Origin: an uncultured Prevotellaceae bacterium
GTDB taxonomy: Bacteria > Bacteroidota > Bacteroidia > Bacteroidales > Bacteroidaceae
NCBI GenBank assembly: GCA_902776935.1
Contig: CACYRS010000012.1
Location: forward strand, 1-52,922
DNA: 52,922 bases
Direction of reading: 5' to 3'
Part shown: in pieces, positions 1 through 8,010 of the stretch
Position numbering within the stretch: the first letter of the stretch is position 1
How the letters are laid out: each line of letters starts with the position of its first letter
The notes under the pieces: generated by a model
Databases searched by the model: none
Told to the model about the DNA's origin: nothing
Seen by the model: only the letters and a program-made list of their open reading frames with translations
Program-made: the position numbers and the translations under genes

Positions 1-1
1 G

Positions 2-685
2 GGATGTAGTCACGGTGTGGTGCATAAGCTCATTGCCGAAGTCATCGAAGAGATGGGTATGGAAGACAAGGCCGTAGGTGTATCGCCTGTAGGCTGTGCT
101 GTCTTCGCGTACAATTATATAGATATCGACTGGCAGGAAGCTGCCCATGGTCGTGCTCCCGCACTGGCTACTGGTATCAAGCGCTGCTGGCCTGATCGTC
201 TGGTGTTCACCTATCAGGGTGATGGCGACCTCGCTTGTATCGGTACCTGTGAGACCATCCACGCGCTGAATCGTGGTGAGAACATCGTGATCATCTTCGT
301 TAACAACGCTATCTACGGTATGACGGGTGGTCAGATGGCACCTACAACATTGATTGGTCAGAAGACCTCTACTTGTCCTTATGGCCGTGATCCTCAGTTG
401 CACGGTTATCCCCTGAAGATGGCTGATATCGCTGCTGGTCTGGAGGGAACTTGCTATGTAACTCGTCAGAGCGTAGAGAGTGTTGCTTCTATCAATAAGG
501 CCAAGAAGGCTCTGCGTAAAGCATTCGAAGCTTCAATGGCTGGTAAGGGTTCAAGTCTAGTAGAGTTTGTTTCAACCTGTAACAGCGGTTGGAAGCTTAC
601 TCCTGCAAAGGCTAATGAATGGATGAAGGAGAATATGTTCCCCTTCTATCCCAAAGGTGATTTAAAAGATACGACAGACAAATGA
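2..685 (+). CDS. 2-oxoacid:ferredoxin oxidoreductase, beta subunit (TPP-binding), 5' partial
   Basis: This is the C-terminal part of the thiamine-diphosphate-binding beta subunit of a 2-oxoacid:ferredoxin oxidoreductase. The enzyme oxidatively decarboxylates a 2-oxoacid to an acyl-CoA and reduces ferredoxin in the cytoplasm. The reading frame is open to the left edge (it reads GCSHGVVHK at the border), so the gene starts outside the window and the first in-frame GTG is not the start. The TPP/Mg motif GDGDLACIG followed by NNAIYGMTGGQ is typical of VorB/KorB/PorB beta subunits. It overlaps the gamma-subunit gene by 4 bases (ATGA). Nearby ilv genes make 2-oxoisovalerate a reasonable substrate, but 2-oxoglutarate cannot be excluded from sequence. 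The family is sure; the substrate is inference. Confidence 0.9.
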   Translation, partial: GCSHGVVHKLIAEVIEEMGMEDKAVGVSPVGCAVFAYNYIDIDWQEAAHGRAPALATGIKRCWPDRLVFTYQGDGDLACIGTCETIHALNRGENIVIIFVNNAIYGMTGGQMAPTTLIGQKTSTCPYGRDPQLHGYPLKMADIAAGLEGTCYVTRQSVESVASINKAKKALRKAFEASMAGKGSSLVEFVSTCNSGWKLTPAKANEWMKENMFPFYPKGDLKDTTDK

Positions 686-1227
686 AGAAAGAGATAATTA
701 TTTCAGGTTTCGGAGGTCAGGGTGTGCTCTCAATGGGTAAGATTCTGGCCTATTCAGGACTGATGGAGGATAAAGAGGTTACTTGGATGCCTGCATACGG
801 ACCTGAGCAGCGTGGTGGTACAGCTAACGTAACAGTTATCGTTAGCGACGAGCGTATCTCTTCGCCTATCCTCAGTAAGTATGATATTGCTGTGGTACTG
901 AACCAGCCTTCACTCGAGAAATTCGAGCCGAAGATCAAGCCTGGAGGTATTCTAATCTATGACGGCTTTGGTATCATTAATCCACCTACCCGTAAGGATA
1001 TCACCGTATATCAGATTGCCGCTATGGACAAGGCTGCTGAGATGAAGAACAGTAAGGTATTCAACATGATTATCCTTGGTGGTCTGCTTAAGGTGGCTCC
1101 GGTAGTAAGTGATAAGGGTGTGGAGAAGGCTCTCTTCAAGACTCTCCCAGAGCGTCATCATAGCTTGATTCCTCTGAATATGGAAGCATTGAAAGAGGGT
1201 GCAAAGATTATTGAAGAAGTGAAGTAA
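682..1227 (+). CDS. 2-oxoacid:ferredoxin oxidoreductase, gamma subunit
   Basis: This 181-residue protein is the gamma subunit of the same ferredoxin-dependent 2-oxoacid oxidoreductase. The N-terminal GFGGQGVLSMGK loop is the family signature, followed by the conserved PEQRGGTANVTV stretch. Its length matches stand-alone gamma subunits (about 180 residues). It is translationally coupled to the beta subunit by an ATGA overlap and ends 5 bases before a strong hairpin terminator, so it is the last gene of its operon. The alpha and delta (ferredoxin-like) subunits would be expected left of the window. In Bacteroidales such enzymes can make branched acyl-CoA primers for iso/anteiso fatty acids, which would fit the ilv neighbours; this link is inference. 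Confidence 0.9.
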   Translation: MKKEIIISGFGGQGVLSMGKILAYSGLMEDKEVTWMPAYGPEQRGGTANVTVIVSDERISSPILSKYDIAVVLNQPSLEKFEPKIKPGGILIYDGFGIINPPTRKDITVYQIAAMDKAAEMKNSKVFNMIILGGLLKVAPVVSDKGVEKALFKTLPERHHSLIPLNMEALKEGAKIIEEVK

Positions 1228-1232
1228 AAAAT

Positions 1233-1260
1233 ATCCCCGCCAACTGGCGGGGATTATTTT
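1233..1260. terminator. Bidirectional hairpin terminator
   Basis: The stem ATCCCCGCC (1233-1241) pairs with GGCGGGGAT (1246-1254) around an AACT loop. A-rich sequence precedes it and T-rich sequence follows. It lies between the end of the gamma subunit (+) and the end of the HTH gene (-) and can serve both. A nearly identical hairpin sits between trpS and trmD at 18524-18552. Confidence 0.85.
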
Positions 1261-1482
1261 TTATTTGCGCTTACTTGATGCCTTTCCGTATTCTTTTGAG
1301 AACTCCTCAAAGAAATTGTAATCCAGAACTTCTCCAATTCTCCAAAGAAGCTTCGTGCTAATGTCTTTTCTTCCAAAGATATTGTAGACATTTGTCCTCT
1401 CACATGGAATTTCCTTTGCAAGGCGTGTGGCACTCATGCCTCTCTTCTTCATTACTTCCCTAATACTACGTCCGATATTCAT
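1261..1482 (-). CDS. Small XRE-type helix-turn-helix protein
   Basis: This 73-residue protein is almost entirely one helix-turn-helix domain. Residues about 4-55 include SIREVMKKRGMSATRLAKEI, then an N-x-YNIFGR turn and DISTKLLWRIGEVLDYNFF, as in XRE/Cro-like DNA-binding domains. It has a basic C-terminal tail. It is transcribed against the flanking metabolic genes from its own promoter (-7 box at 1524-1531), so it is probably an independent small regulator. Whether it controls the neighbouring ilv or oxidoreductase genes is unknown. Confidence 0.75.
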   Translation of the reverse strand: MNIGRSIREVMKKRGMSATRLAKEIPCERTNVYNIFGRKDISTKLLWRIGEVLDYNFFEEFSKEYGKASSKRK

Positions 1483-1523
1483 AAAAAATGGATTTAATTT
1501 GTTATTATTATCTTTTCCGGTTG

Positions 1524-1554
1524 CAAATTTAACACATTAGTCTCAATAAACCAA
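1524..1554 (-). promoter_or_regulatory. Promoter of the small HTH gene
   Basis: On the minus strand TAAATTTG (1524-1531) fits the Bacteroidetes -7 consensus TAnnTTTG, with TTG at 1552-1554, 20 bases further upstream. It lies 42 bases before the HTH start codon and back to back with the ilvD promoter. Confidence 0.7.
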
Positions 1555-1582
1555 ACATTTTCTTCACAAAAAACATTAAAAC

Positions 1583-1614
1583 TTTTGTATTTAGGGGAAT
1601 TTAGTGTATCTTTG
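1583..1614 (+). promoter_or_regulatory. Promoter of the ilvD-ilvB-ilvN-thioesterase operon
   Basis: The -7 box TATCTTTG (1607-1614) is preceded by TTTTG (1583-1587) at the usual spacing. The ilvD ATG is 23 bases downstream, leaving a leader of about 18 bases. That is too short for an attenuator, so control would have to be at initiation. Confidence 0.8.
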
Positions 1615-1637
1615 CACACTAATTAAACTTGCGACTT

Positions 1638-3443
1638 ATGAAAAATCAGTTAAGAAGTGCAGTATGCACTGAAGGAAGAAGAATGGCTGGCGCCCGCGCC
1701 CTATGGGTTGCTACAGGCATGAAACATGAACAGTTTGGCAAACCGATAATTGCTATCGTCAACTCGTTTACTCAGTTCGTGCCTGGTCATACTCATCTGC
1801 ATGAGATAGGCCAGATTGTAAAGGCCGAGATAGAGAAGATGGGGTGTTTTGCAGCTGAGTTCAATACCATTGCTATCGATGACGGTATTGCGATGGGGCA
1901 TGATGGAATGCTTTACTCTCTTCCAAGCCGAGATATCATTGCCGACAGCGTGGAGTATATGGTTAATGCCCATAAGGCAGATGCTATGATATGTATCTCC
2001 AACTGCGATAAGGTGACACCTGGAATGCTGATGGCTTCCATGAGACTGAATATTCCTACAGTTTTCTGTAGTGGCGGTCCTATGGAGGCAGGAAAATGGC
2101 GCGGAGAAAATGCCGACCTCATTACTGCGATGGTGAAAGGAGCCGATCCTTCTGTAACAGATGAGGAGATGCAGGAGATAGAGCATTGCGCTTGTCCGGG
2201 TTGTGGAAGCTGTTCGGGTATGTTTACTGCCAACTCGATGAACTCACTGACTGAGGCCATTGGACTGAGCCTTCCTGGAAACGGAACAATCTTGGCTACT
2301 CATACGAACCGAGTAGAGCTCTTTAAGGCAGCTGCCCGTCAGGTGGTGAAGAATGCATTTGCTTATTATCAGGATGGCGACGAGAGTGTTCTGCCTCGTA
2401 ACATCGCTACCCGTAAGGCATTTATGAATGCGATGGCTCTCGATATCGCTATGGGCGGAAGTACAAATACAGTACTTCATCTACTTGCTGTCGCTCAGGA
2501 GGCTGGTGCAGACTTCAAGATGCAGGATATCGATGAACTGAGCCGTAAGGTGCCTTGTCTCTGCAAACTGGCTCCCAATACTCAGAAGTATTCCGTTCAG
2601 GAGTGTGGTCGCGCAGGTGGTATATTAGGCATTCTTAATGAATTGAATAAAGGTGGACTTGTTGATGGTTCTGCTCCTCGTGTTGACGGAATGACTCTCG
2701 CTGAGGCGATGAAGAAATATAGTATCGTGGACGGATCTGTCGATTCAGAGGCTAATCGTATCTATCAGACAGCCCCAGGAAACCGCTTCTCAACGAAGAT
2801 GGGCTCGCAGTCGGAAGAGTGGGGAACGCTCGATACCGATCGTGCCAATGGTTGTATCCGTGATCTTGAACATGCCTATACCAAGGACGGCGGACTGGCT
2901 GTCCTGTTTGGAAATATCGCTCAGGACGGTTGTGTCGTAAAGACTGCCGGTGTTGATGAGAGTCTGTGGCATTTCGAGGGTCCCGCTGTGGTCTTCGACT
3001 CTCAGGAAGATGCCTGTGAGGGAATCCTTGGTGGAAAGGTAAAGAGCGGAGACTGTGTGGTAATCACACACGAAGGTCCGAAGGGTGGCCCTGGTATGCA
3101 GGAGATGCTGTATCCCACCTCTTATATAAAGAGTATGCACTTGGGTAAGGAGTGTGCACTGATTACAGACGGACGTTTCTCTGGAGGGACATCAGGACTG
3201 AGTATCGGTCATATCTCTCCTGAGGCTGCCAACGGTGGTAATATCGGAAAGATCAAGGATGGTGATATCATCATCATCGATATTCCTTCCCGTTCGATTA
3301 GCGTAAAACTTTCTGATGAGGAGCTTGCAGCCCGTCCTCAGCAGCCCCTGAAGCGTAACCGCGTGGTTTCTAAGGCCCTTCGCGCCTATGCCCAGAGTGT
3401 TTCTTCTGCTGACAAGGGTGGCGTAAGAATTTTGACAGAATAG
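1638..3443 (+). CDS. ilvD: Dihydroxy-acid dehydratase
   Basis: IlvD dehydrates 2,3-dihydroxy-isovalerate and 2,3-dihydroxy-3-methylvalerate to the 2-oxoacid precursors of valine, leucine and isoleucine. The sequence has [10 protein letters not shown] near residue 35, CISNCDK (Cys123 from the ATG) and CPGCGSC followed by SGMFTANSM (cysteines 186, 189, 192). These are the iron-sulfur ligand region and the substrate/Mg region. The overall match is to the E. coli-type enzyme with an oxygen-labile 4Fe-4S cluster. The 601-residue length is normal. The ATG at 1638 is preferred over an in-frame TTG 9 bases upstream because it sits right before the conserved N-terminus ([18 protein letters not shown]). 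It is the first gene of the operon; ilvB follows after 9 bases. Confidence 0.97.
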   Translation: MKNQLRSAVCTEGRRMAGARALWVATGMKHEQFGKPIIAIVNSFTQFVPGHTHLHEIGQIVKAEIEKMGCFAAEFNTIAIDDGIAMGHDGMLYSLPSRDIIADSVEYMVNAHKADAMICISNCDKVTPGMLMASMRLNIPTVFCSGGPMEAGKWRGENADLITAMVKGADPSVTDEEMQEIEHCACPGCGSCSGMFTANSMNSLTEAIGLSLPGNGTILATHTNRVELFKAAARQVVKNAFAYYQDGDESVLPRNIATRKAFMNAMALDIAMGGSTNTVLHLLAVAQEAGADFKMQDIDELSRKVPCLCKLAPNTQKYSVQECGRAGGILGILNELNKGGLVDGSAPRVDGMTLAEAMKKYSIVDGSVDSEANRIYQTAPGNRFSTKMGSQSEEWGTLDTDRANGCIRDLEHAYTKDGGLAVLFGNIAQDGCVVKTAGVDESLWHFEGPAVVFDSQEDACEGILGGKVKSGDCVVITHEGPKGGPGMQEMLYPTSYIKSMHLGKECALITDGRFSGGTSGLSIGHISPEAANGGNIGKIKDGDIIIIDIPSRSISVKLSDEELAARPQQPLKRNRVVSKALRAYAQSVSSADKGGVRILTE

Positions 3444-3452
3444 TATACAAGT

Positions 3453-5162
3453 ATGCTGAAAGATAGAATAACAGGAGCTAAGGCGCTGATGAGAGCGCTG
3501 CAGGCGGAAGGGGTGAAGACCATCTTCGGATACCCCGGTGGTGCTATTATGCCCGTATATGATGCACTCTTCGATTATACACGAGGAGAGAAGAAATGCT
3601 TTGACCATATCCTGGTACGTCATGAACAAGGAGCAGCTCACGCTGCAGAGGGTTATGCCCGAGTGTCTGGTGAGGTTGGAGTGGCTCTTGTCACAAGTGG
3701 TCCGGGAGTGACCAATACATTGACAGGAATTGCCGATGCGATGATGGACTCAACACCTATTGTTGTCATCGCAGGACAGGTGGCTATCTCTGCTCTGGGA
3801 ACAGATGCCTTTCAGGAGGTTGACCTTGTGGGTGTTTCGCAGCCTATCTCAAAGTGGAGCTATCAGATACGTCATGCTGAAGATGTGGCTTGGGCAGTAA
3901 GTCGTGCTTTCTATATTGCACGAAGCGGTCGTCCTGGTCCTGTGGTACTCGATTTTGCGAAAAATGCACAGACGGAGGAGATTGACTATAATCCAGAACG
4001 CATAAATTTTGTTCGTTCGTATGTGCCTTATCCAAAGCTCGACGCTGAGGCTGTGCGACAGGCTGCCGAACTCATCAACAATGCCAAGAAACCTTTGGCT
4101 CTTGTTGGTCAGGGTGTTGAACTCGGAAACGCTCAGTCAGAACTGAAGAAGTTCCTTGAGAAAGCAGATATCCCCGCAGGTCGTACAATGCTCGGTCTCT
4201 CGGCTCTTCCTTCCAATCACCCACTCAATGTTGGTATGCTCGGTATGCACGGCAACTATGCTGTCAACCTGAAGGAACAGGAGTGTGATGTGCTCATTGC
4301 TATCGGAATGCGCTTCTCGGATCGTGTAACAGGAAATCTTAAGACTTACGCAAAACAGGCAAAAATCATTCATCTTGATATCGACAAGAGTGAGATAGAC
4401 AAGAACGTTAAGACTGATGTGGCGGTAGTAGCTGATTGTAAGGAGTCATTGCCCGCTATCACTGAACTCATCAACAAAGGTGACCATAAGGAATGGCGTG
4501 ATTCATTTAGGCCTTTGGATGATAAGGAACGTGTTAAGGTCATTGAACCTGCCATCCATCCTAAAGATGGACCATTGCTTATGGGTGAGGTCGTGAATGC
4601 TGTTGCTGAACAGGCTCCCGATGATGCTATCCTTGTTACTGATGTGGGGCAGAATCAGTTGTTTGCTACCCGCTATTTCAAATATCACCACAAACGTAGT
4701 ATCTGTACCAGTGGCGGTTTGGGTACAATGGGGTATGGCATGCCGGCTGCCATCGGTGCAACCTTCGCTGCGCCAGAGCGTTGCGTATGCTGCTTTATGG
4801 GTGATGGAGGATTCCAGATGTGTATCGAGGAACTTGGTACTATCATGGAACAGAAGAGCCCTGTGAAGATGATTGTGATGAACAACCACTACTTGGGAAA
4901 TGTGCGTCAGTGGCAGGATATGTTCTGGCTGCGTCGTAAGTCGTTTACGAAGATGATGAATCCCGACTACTCACTGATAGCTAAGGGCTATGGTATTGCA
5001 TATGAGATGGTTACAGATCGTAAAGATCTTGCCTGTGCAGTAGAGCGTATGCTTAAGACTGAGGGCGCATACATTCTGGAATGTGCTATCAAGGAAGAGG
5101 ATAATGTGTTGCCGATGACTCCTCCGGGCATGAATGTCAATGAAATGATGCTTGAAATATAA
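3453..5162 (+). CDS. ilvB: Acetolactate synthase, catalytic (large) subunit
   Basis: This TPP enzyme condenses pyruvate with pyruvate or 2-oxobutyrate, the committed step of branched-chain amino acid synthesis. The three-domain layout of the family is clear: an N-terminal PYR domain with the catalytic glutamate (RHEQGA, Glu58), a central FAD/DHS-like domain (about 195-330), and a C-terminal PP domain with the TPP motif MGDGGFQM starting near residue 449, ending at NNHYLGN (about 477). The 569-residue length is standard. It lies 9 bases after ilvD and 4 bases before the regulatory subunit gene, so the holoenzyme is made from one transcript. Confidence 0.97.
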   Translation: MLKDRITGAKALMRALQAEGVKTIFGYPGGAIMPVYDALFDYTRGEKKCFDHILVRHEQGAAHAAEGYARVSGEVGVALVTSGPGVTNTLTGIADAMMDSTPIVVIAGQVAISALGTDAFQEVDLVGVSQPISKWSYQIRHAEDVAWAVSRAFYIARSGRPGPVVLDFAKNAQTEEIDYNPERINFVRSYVPYPKLDAEAVRQAAELINNAKKPLALVGQGVELGNAQSELKKFLEKADIPAGRTMLGLSALPSNHPLNVGMLGMHGNYAVNLKEQECDVLIAIGMRFSDRVTGNLKTYAKQAKIIHLDIDKSEIDKNVKTDVAVVADCKESLPAITELINKGDHKEWRDSFRPLDDKERVKVIEPAIHPKDGPLLMGEVVNAVAEQAPDDAILVTDVGQNQLFATRYFKYHHKRSICTSGGLGTMGYGMPAAIGATFAAPERCVCCFMGDGGFQMCIEELGTIMEQKSPVKMIVMNNHYLGNVRQWQDMFWLRRKSFTKMMNPDYSLIAKGYGIAYEMVTDRKDLACAVERMLKTEGAYILECAIKEEDNVLPMTPPGMNVNEMMLEI

Positions 5163-5166
5163 TTGT

Positions 5167-5712
5167 ATGGAAGAGAAGAATAAGAAACTATATACATTGT
5201 TGGTGTATTCAGAAAACGTGGCAGGTATTCTGAATCAGGTAACGGCAGTCTTCACTCGTCGACAAGTTAATATTGAGAGTTTGAATGTGTCGGCATCCAG
5301 TATTCCTGGTTTGCATAAGTACACCATAACTGCATGGAGCGATGAGGATCAAATCATCAAGATTGCGAGTCAGATAGAGAAGAAGATCGATGTGGTAAAG
5401 GCAAACTATTTCACTGACGACCAACTGTTTATCCGTGAGTCTGGTCTTTATAAACTGGCTACCCCTATGGTGTTGGAGAATCCGGAAATCTCACGTACCA
5501 TCCGTCGCTTTGATGCTCACATGATAGAGGTAAATCCAACTTACACCATTGTGATGAAGCATGGTGTCACAGAGGATATCATCTCACTTTTCCGTGCTCT
5601 CGATACCTTCGGATGTGTGCTCCAATACACTCGCTCTGGCCGTATCGCTGTTACTCGCGGTATGCAGGAGCAAGTAAGCGAGTTCCTCGAACAGCGTGAA
5701 AATGAACGATAA
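5167..5712 (+). CDS. ilvN: Acetolactate synthase, regulatory (small) subunit
   Basis: This 181-residue protein is the small subunit that activates IlvB and gives feedback inhibition by valine. An N-terminal ACT domain (about residues 6-80) has the typical opening VYSENVAGILNQVTAVFTRR and IESLNVS. The rest is the conserved C-terminal domain of IlvN/IlvH, somewhat longer than the 163-residue E. coli IlvH. The start is set at ATG 5167, since the in-frame TTG 15 bases upstream lies inside the ilvB coding sequence and precedes no conserved residues. The symbol ilvN follows usage in this phylum; ilvH would be equally acceptable. Confidence 0.93.
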   Translation: MEEKNKKLYTLLVYSENVAGILNQVTAVFTRRQVNIESLNVSASSIPGLHKYTITAWSDEDQIIKIASQIEKKIDVVKANYFTDDQLFIRESGLYKLATPMVLENPEISRTIRRFDAHMIEVNPTYTIVMKHGVTEDIISLFRALDTFGCVLQYTRSGRIAVTRGMQEQVSEFLEQRENER

Positions 5713-5730
5713 CAATCCTATTCTGTCATC

Positions 5731-6486
5731 ATGGATAAAGTAGGAATATACAATTTCTGGGCAGAGCCTTTTCATTGTGATTTCTCGAAGAGACTATTTA
5801 TGGGACATCTTGGAAATCACATGCTTAACGCTGCCGACTTCCACTCAACAGATAGAGGCTTCGGTATGAAGTATCTGCTGACAATCCAGCGTTCTTGGGT
5901 TCTCTCACGCCTCGCTATCGAGATGGACGAGATGCCGGAGATGTACACTAAGTTCAATGTTGAGACATGGGTAGAGAGTGCAATGCGCTATTTTACATCT
6001 CGTAACTTCCGTGTGGTAGGTGAGGATGGAAAGGTGTACGGATACGGCAGAAGTATATGGGCTATGATAGATACAGAAAGCCGTCAGCCAACTGATATTT
6101 TTGCCATCGACAATGGTGCCATCAACAACTGGATAGTAAAAGATAAGGAATGTCCTATCGAAAAGGGTGGGAGAGTGAAGATGTCTGATTCGGCAGAGTT
6201 CGTTCGAACAATTGAGACACAGTATAACGATGTGGATATCAATGGGCATATAAACTCAGTGAAGTATATCGAGCATGTACTCGACCTGTGGGATCTCGGT
6301 TGGTATCGGGGACATCATATTAAGCGTTTCGAGATAGCATACGTTGCTGAGGCTCATCAGGGCGACAAGCTTTCTTTCTATAGAGAGCAGGTAGGCGAAA
6401 ACGAATATTGCGTACGTATTGTTAAGACCTCTCCTGATACTGAAGAGGAGATAGAAACCTGTCGGAGTAAGGTGGTTTTTGCATAA
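5731..6486 (+). CDS. Acyl-ACP thioesterase (FatA/FatB-like, double hotdog)
   Basis: This 251-residue protein resembles bacterial acyl-ACP thioesterases of the plant FatA/FatB family. These hydrolyse acyl-ACP to free fatty acid and ACP in the cytoplasm. Two hotdog domains are visible, about residues 5-125 and 150-250. The second carries the catalytic motif with Asp169, Asn171 and His173 (VDINGHINSVKYI), matching the DxNxH residues of plant enzymes. It lies 18 bases after ilvN with no promoter between, so it is co-transcribed with the branched-chain amino acid genes. Why an acyl-ACP thioesterase belongs to an ilv operon is not obvious; a role in branched fatty-acid supply or CoA/ACP recycling is inference. 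Confidence 0.88.
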   Translation: MDKVGIYNFWAEPFHCDFSKRLFMGHLGNHMLNAADFHSTDRGFGMKYLLTIQRSWVLSRLAIEMDEMPEMYTKFNVETWVESAMRYFTSRNFRVVGEDGKVYGYGRSIWAMIDTESRQPTDIFAIDNGAINNWIVKDKECPIEKGGRVKMSDSAEFVRTIETQYNDVDINGHINSVKYIEHVLDLWDLGWYRGHHIKRFEIAYVAEAHQGDKLSFYREQVGENEYCVRIVKTSPDTEEEIETCRSKVVFA

Positions 6487-6510
6487 CAACGTTATAATAT
6501 TCAAAAATAT

Positions 6511-6541
6511 TTGGTTATTTGCATATATATTCGTATCTTTG
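6511..6541 (+). promoter_or_regulatory. Promoter of ilvC
   Basis: TATCTTTG (6534-6541) with TTG at 6511-6513, 20 bases upstream. It lies between the thioesterase stop and ilvC, so ilvC is separately transcribed with a leader of about 125 bases. Confidence 0.8.
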
Positions 6542-6547
6542 CACGCA

Positions 6548-6673
6548 GATTTTTTAGTTAACCCCTCGTCGTGCCCTCGTGTAGGGTAGGAGCGCACAGC
6601 AAGACGACGGCTCTCGGGTAGGGCTGGCATAGTACGCAAGGGATAAGTATAACATTATAAATATTTAGCTATT
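6548..6673 (+). promoter_or_regulatory. Structured 5' leader of ilvC
   Basis: This GC-rich untranslated leader stands out between AT-rich flanks. CGTCGT (6567-6572) can pair with ACGACG (6604-6609), enclosing an inner hairpin of CCCT (6574-6577) with AGGG (6583-6586). A second TAGGG copy at 6619-6623 offers an alternative partner for the same GCCCT, so two exclusive folds are possible. No ATG occurs in it, so a classical leader peptide is unlikely, and there is no T-box signature. Function is unknown; a regulatory RNA element is inference. Confidence 0.5.
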
Positions 6674-7723
6674 ATGGCACAAATGAATTTTGGTGGCGTT
6701 ATCGAGACCGTAGTCACCAGCAAAGAGTTCTCACTTGAGAAAGCACGTGAAGTATTGAAGAACGAGACTATCGCCGTTATCGGTTATGGCGTTCAGGGAC
6801 CTGGTCAGGCTTGTAACCTGCGTGATAACGGATTCAACGTTATCGTAGGACAGCGTCAGGGTAAGACCTACGACAAGGCCGTAGCCGATGGATGGGTTCC
6901 TGGAGAGACACTGTTCTCTATCGAGGAAGCAGCCGAGAAGGGTACTATCCTCTGCATGTTGCTCTCTGATGCTGGTCAGATTCAGCAGTGGCCCACCATC
7001 AAGCAATATCTGAAGCCAGGTAAGACCCTCTACTATTCTCATGGTTTCGCTATCAACTGGAGTGATCGTACAGGTGTTGTTCCTCCAGCAGACGTAGACG
7101 TTATCATGGTTGCTCCTAAGGGTTCTGGTACTTCTCTCCGCACAATGTTCTGTGAGGGTCGTGGCCTGAACTGTTCTTATGCCGTTTATCAGGATGCAAC
7201 AGGTAAGGCAAAGGAGAAGACACTCGCCTTCGGTATCGGTATCGGTGCAGGTTATATGTTCGAGACAACATTCCAGCGTGAGGCTACATCTGACCTTACA
7301 GGTGAGCGCGGAAGTCTGATGGGTGCTATTCAGGGTCTGCTGCTTGCTCAGTATGAGGTGCTCCGTGAGAACGGTCACTCTCCTTCTGAGGCATTCAACG
7401 AGACCGTTGAGGAGCTGACACAGAGCCTTGGTCCTCTCTTCGGTGATAAGGGTATGGACTGGATGTATGCTAACTGTTCTACAACAGCTCAGCGTGGTGC
7501 TCTCGACTGGGCTCCTCGTTTCCACGATGCCATCAAGCCTGTTATGGAGTGGCTCTATTACTCAGTAAAGACTGGTAATGAGGCTCAGATTACCATCGAT
7601 GCTAACTCTAAGCCCGACTATCGTGCAGGTCTGGAGAAAGAACTCGAAGCAATGCGTAATCAGGAGATGTGGCGTGCTGGTGAGACAGTCCGCAAGCTGC
7701 GTCCTGAGAATCAGGAACTGTAA
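6674..7723 (+). CDS. ilvC: Ketol-acid reductoisomerase
   Basis: IlvC isomerises and reduces acetolactate and acetohydroxybutyrate with NAD(P)H, between the IlvBN and IlvD steps. The Rossmann fingerprint GYGVQGPGQ starts at Gly37, followed by the cofactor-selecting loop VGQRQGKTYDKA. The APKGSGTSLR stretch and the metal-binding DLTGERGSLMGAIQG and ETVEELTQSLGP segments form the knotted catalytic domain. The 349-residue length fits a class I (short) enzyme. The cofactor loop lacks the arginine-lysine pattern of the E. coli NADPH enzyme, so NADH use is possible, but I cannot decide it. It is transcribed from its own promoter with a structured leader and ends in a strong terminator. Confidence 0.97.
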   Translation: MAQMNFGGVIETVVTSKEFSLEKAREVLKNETIAVIGYGVQGPGQACNLRDNGFNVIVGQRQGKTYDKAVADGWVPGETLFSIEEAAEKGTILCMLLSDAGQIQQWPTIKQYLKPGKTLYYSHGFAINWSDRTGVVPPADVDVIMVAPKGSGTSLRTMFCEGRGLNCSYAVYQDATGKAKEKTLAFGIGIGAGYMFETTFQREATSDLTGERGSLMGAIQGLLLAQYEVLRENGHSPSEAFNETVEELTQSLGPLFGDKGMDWMYANCSTTAQRGALDWAPRFHDAIKPVMEWLYYSVKTGNEAQITIDANSKPDYRAGLEKELEAMRNQEMWRAGETVRKLRPENQEL

Positions 7724-7740
7724 TAGGTATCTTGAGATAG

Positions 7741-7770
7741 AAAAAGCTCGCCAATCGGCGAGCTTTTTTT
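7741..7770 (+). terminator. Terminator after ilvC
   Basis: Stem GCTCGCC (7746-7752) / GGCGAGC (7757-7763) with loop AATC. A5 precedes it and T7 follows, a textbook intrinsic terminator. The A-run also lets it act for the tRNA-Tyr transcript from the other side. Confidence 0.9.
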
Positions 7771-7771
7771 G

Positions 7772-7854
7772 TGGGTGCTGATGGATTCGAACCACCGAAG
7801 TCGAAAGACAGCAGATTTACAGTCTGCCCCATTTGGCCACTCTGGAAAACACCC
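7772..7854 (-). tRNA. tRNA-Tyr (GTA anticodon)
   Basis: Read on the minus strand, this 83-nt stretch folds as a class II tRNA. The acceptor stem is GGGTGTT with AGCACCC (one G-U pair). The anticodon stem-loop reads CAGA-CTGTAAA-TCTG with anticodon GTA (7818-7820). There is a long variable arm as expected for bacterial tRNA-Tyr, and a T-arm with GGTTCGAATCC. The discriminator is A and CCA is not encoded. It converges on ilvC. Confidence 0.95.
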
Positions 7855-7870
7855 TTTTGTTTTGCGGGTG

Positions 7871-7878
7871 CAAAGGTA
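7871..7878 (-). promoter_or_regulatory. -7 box of the tRNA-Tyr promoter
   Basis: The minus strand reads TACCTTTG here, 16 bases before the tRNA 5' end, followed by GCACCC. No convincing -33 element was picked out. Confidence 0.65.
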
Positions 7879-7974
7879 CGAAAAAGAAGTAAGATGGAAG
7901 AAAGATGAAGTAAGAAAATGAGGGTTTTTAACGAATTTTTTGGTTTTAGTATGCATTATATGGGAGAAAATGAG

Positions 7975-7982
7975 TAATTTTG
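7975..7982 (+). promoter_or_regulatory. -7 box of the MaoC/PurF-like operon
   Basis: TAATTTTG followed by CACC, 28 bases before the ATG at 8011. No TTG at the usual distance was seen. It is divergent from the tRNA-Tyr promoter. Confidence 0.6.
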
Positions 7983-8010
7983 CACCCAAATTTCAGGATT
8001 ATTTCGAAAT

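Noticed and set aside
1261-1482. HTH protein as part of a toxin-antitoxin pair
   Set aside because: No small partner gene adjoins it on the same strand, and it has its own promoter and terminator.
6548-6673. T-box or leader-peptide attenuator for ilvC
   Set aside because: There is no ATG for a peptide and no T-box consensus or specifier-loop arrangement. Only a structured leader can be claimed.
6731-7525. A 264-codon open frame opposite ilvC
   Set aside because: Antisense shadow of a well-conserved enzyme; the Cys/Thr/Leu-rich product has no domain.
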